64,000 bases of DNA. Origin: Anarhynchus alexandrinus. Taxonomy: Eukaryota > Chordata > Aves > Charadriiformes > Charadriidae. This document shows positions 60,841 to 64,000 of this stretch, piece after piece. Made by a program: the position numbers and the translations under genes. The DNA lies in NCBI GenBank assembly GCA_008711295.1, contig VUYV01000332.1, positions 248,001-312,000 on the forward strand. The letters run 5' to 3'. Within the stretch, counting starts at the first letter, position 1, and the number at the start of each line of letters is the position of its first letter. The notes beneath the pieces were generated by a model. That model was given only the letters and a program-made list of their open reading frames with translations, did not search any database and was not told the origin of the DNA.

Positions 60841-63800
60841 CTGTGGACTCCACGTCCCAAGGAGCTGCTTTTGGGTGGGTGCCCAGCTTCACACTCTGCT
60901 CCTGGAGACCCTCCTTCGCTCCTGCAGCCGGGCTTCATGCCCGTGGCCGCACGGTGGAAAGCTGTGGTGGTGGCCGGGGTTTATGGCGAGTTAGGGGTTT
61001 GCTTCTGTAAAACACAAAAAGGCTTAAAAAATAAGAAAGGGTTAAAAACTGCTAGACACCGGTTTGAGCTAGATAATTGCCAGAAAAGGTGCTGATCAGT
61101 TTTGCGACATTGCCTTGCGTCTCTCAGGAGCTCCAGTGGTCAAGCATTGTAACTTGCCGCCCCTCTGTGCGTTTTTAGGGACAGCTGATGCGGAAGAGCC
61201 GTGGGTTTCACATCCCGGTGCTGATCTCTACCTGTGCACAGCTACTTAAATATTCAGAAAAAAAGAAAGATTCACCCTTAAAAAAAGAAAACCAGATGTG
61301 AAAGAATAAAACTTTGATAATTCCCAGCTTTATAATAATGCTGACGGTAAAGCTAAGCTTAAATTAAATTGTTAAGTAGAGGCGATGGTCTGAAAATGTG
61401 AGATTTCAATAAAACGTTGCACGAAACTGCTTAGAAGCCCATGCCCCTTAAATGACGCTGATGCCACTTTAAATTCTAACACTGCCCCACCGCATTAGAG
61501 ACTTGGTTACTATGAAGGATTGTGCCAGTATTAGGAAAAAAAAATTGTAATTGTCACCCAGCTATGAAGGAGTTCCAAGCAGATGAACAAAATGAAAGAT
61601 AATCCTTTACTTTACTTTTCTTATTGGTTTGAACCGGACCTCGGGCAGAAACGATTGACTGTGTTAATAGGGGGGGAAAAAAACCACTAAAAAGTCAGCC
61701 TGTTTGCAGTTACAAACTCAAAATTAAGCTGCAACGCTCTGTTTCAGAGAGGGAGGTCCTGCATTACATACGGAGGTAGTTTGGGATGTCCACGTTGGCA
61801 TCTGAGGGCACAGCCCTATGGGAACGTGGTGGTCCCCAGGACCCCCAAACACCAGGGGAGAGGAACGGGGCACGCCGTCCGCCCGAGCGCCTGGCTGCTG
61901 TCCTGCTGAACCTCCCCTTGAGGTCAGACGACACGTTGACACCGGAGGATGACGGCAATCCCCGTTCTGTCAGAGGTTCAGCTGTGCGCGGTATGCGGAA
62001 ATGAGATGCCACAGGCAGGGCCTGGCTGTCGGCACGCCGGGGAGCTTTACCAACACCTCACAGAGCTCCGCCGTGTGGGGCAAACTGCAGGTGGGCATCT
62101 TCAACACCTCGGTCACGCTGGGACCTTCCAAGGCAACGGCAAAGGACACCTTCTCCACCCCATGGCCCCAAACCCTGTTTTCCAAGTTCTAGAGTCAAAC
62201 CAGATCTTTGAAGTCATTCCCCTTCCCCAATTTCCTCCCAACCCCACCAAAACACGTGCTGCCCCTTCCCTGCCCCGCAGCCGCCTGCCGTGGAAAGGAG
62301 TGGACATCTGGAAGTCGGGTCACCACCGCTGCGGTGGGACGCGAGCAGAGCGTGCTGGAAAGGCACGCGCATCCTGACAGTCACCGGCACTTTCCAAGGC
62401 AGGAAACCATCAGTTCCTGTTGGGGACCTGGCCCCAAGAGGTCACCCGCGGAAAGAAAAGGGGCCGAGAGGTGGCAAAACCAGAGTTTGGTGGTAAATCT
62501 CTGGAAACAGCTTTTCCCTATATAGTTTGAGACAGGTAGCGTACGTCTTCCTATAGTAAATCCTTACGTTACATGATCCTTGCAGTTATTACTTTATACA
62601 TAGACATATCCTGAATGAAATATTTAGGTCATGTATAAAGAATTATGACCTAGACTGAAAACATTTAAAAGCCTTTTCTTTTTTTAGAAAAAAAAAAAAA
62701 AAAGTTTATTTTCCACAAGGAAGAGCAATAGGAAAAATTAAATTGTTTTCCACATATTGTTTTCTTGAAACAGAGTCTACAAGGACATATTCAGCACCAA
62801 AACTAAAAACAAAAAAAATAAAAGTACAAACAGCCATAGAATATAATCTATAAAGCAAACATTTAATATTGCACTTTGTTTCTCTAATGTTTGGATTTTA
62901 CTTACTTTTCCCTAATTCAGGTCAGAATTCTATCAAATACTGGGCTACAACTGTGAACCTCATGTTTTTTAACGCTGAGAATTGACCAATACTTGTGGAA
63001 GAGTAATGCCTCTGAACAACTTACAACGCAATTTAAACTGAAAGTCTTTATTTGGTAAGTTTGTAGAATTTTTCACTCTAATCTCAAACGCTGTGATGCC
63101 ACGTCAATTACTACAATATTGGTCAATCCTGCTTCTATGCAGTTTTCCATTATATTGTGATAAGTACTTTAATGCTATGTATATCAGCAATTGTTCCCTA
63201 GTCTGTTGAAAGTAATAAAAAAGGAAAAAAAAGTAAAACCACCAAATGCCCTTTTATGCCAACGATCCCATCAGCTTTTTAAAATGTCTGGTTGGAGAGG
63301 GTAGAGGGAAGGGACATCCACAAAATTGGCCTAATAAGGTAAGACATCACCCCATTTCCTTCTCATCCAATATTCTTGCTCAAAGCCCAAGCCTTTTAAC
63401 TGAATCACTTAAAACGCGACTCATTTTATCACCCTGTTGTCATTTCTGAAACATGAATTATCATTCATGTTCTCATGAAGGCCACTTATGGAAAAGCCTA
63501 TTTTGTCGCATTTATGAAGCCTTAAAAACAAGGCAGAGGTTTTTTTAAGGAGCACCATGGCACAAACACCAGCCTCCCCTCTCCCACTCCCTTCTGAGCT
63601 GTTTTATTGCACGAGGATAGATACTCGACGGGTTACACCTAAGTTCGTTTAAGTCGTCAACATCAGAAGCGTGTCCCTTTGTCAATGGTCTGCGTGTCAC
63701 CCCATTTCTGAAAAAGGAAAGTTGACTTTTGTTGCAAAGCTCTAGCATTTAAGTGCTGGTATTTGTGTTATCGCATCTAGCGGCTCCATTGCACTCTTTT

Positions 63801-64000
63801 CTTCCTCGGGGCACACTCAAGGGCCGAGTGCTCTTTCCATGTAATTTCTTGTGTTCTGAACAAATACATGGTGAAATTCACTGTCGTGATTGTTTTAAAG
63901 CTCTTGAGAGTACCACGGAAGATGCAGCCATCGTAGCAACTCTAGCTGACTGAAATCCCAGTAGGGCTGGTAACACCGATCTTGCCCAGTTTAATTATAC
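60841..64000. other. unique sequence, no gene identified
   Basis: 61740-62500 is GC-rich with moderate CpG. Its plus-strand frame at 61949-62377 (142 codons, including CAVCGNEMPQ near the start) has no recognised domain. 62540-63250 is AT-rich, with poly-A at 62690-62703. The final kilobase contains a conserved-looking AT-rich stretch near 63440-63520. No repeat family is recognised. Confidence 0.45.

Noticed and set aside
61949..62377. 142-codon frame starting with a CxxC-like CAVCG
   Set aside because: A single CxxC and a later His do not make a zinc-finger domain. The rest is Pro/Gly/Arg-rich and unrecognised.

Overview
This window looks like bird nuclear DNA from a draft assembly. It has about 14 copies of a CR1-type LINE, one solo endogenous-retrovirus LTR, AT-rich unique sequence, poly-A/T tracts, a few microsatellites, and N runs or single Ns at repeat-rich positions. 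The CR1 copies have the hallmarks of avian CR1: 5' truncation, no poly-A tail, and a 3' end of short ATTCTATG/ATTCTGTG-like units. A neognath bird is the best guess. No species or locus can be named from the sequence.

I found no protein-coding gene, tRNA, rRNA or other structured RNA gene that I could support. The long reading frames are either CR1 ORF2 remnants or open frames in GC-rich or simple-sequence DNA with no recognisable domain. The window is best read as intergenic or deep-intronic.

Layout. 1-3.5 kb is unique sequence with a GAA repeat and a possible transcript end (AATAAA near 2.05 kb). 3.5-5.9 kb has two minus-strand CR1 tails around an AT-rich, homeodomain-motif-rich block that looks like a conserved non-coding element. 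7.4-8.7 kb is a 1.27 kb plus-strand CR1 with a reverse transcriptase relic. 11.4-12.4 kb is a minus-strand CR1. 15.2-16.6 kb is a plus-strand CR1 broken by an 878 bp assembly gap. 16.6-31.5 kb is mostly unique and contains one very old, nearly unrecognisable CR1 (about 23.0-24.3 kb). 31.5-31.8 kb is a short CR1. 31.8-47.7 kb is unique sequence with a degenerate TAA repeat, a relic CR1 3' tip (41.8 kb) and an old RT fragment (43.7 kb). 47.7-48.5 kb is the solo LTR, whose TATA-box segment is tandemly duplicated. 49.5-54.2 kb holds three minus-strand CR1 copies. 54.2-64 kb is unique, with a CpG-rich block at 56.3-56.85 kb and one more CR1 at 60.5 kb.

No genes visibly work together here. The history recorded is repeated CR1 insertion at different ages, about equally on both strands, plus one retroviral insertion reduced to a single LTR. 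I found no undescribed biological system. The items most worth checking are the duplicated LTR core promoter, the candidate conserved non-coding elements, the CpG-rich block, and a few possible exons, including a 39-nt microexon candidate.
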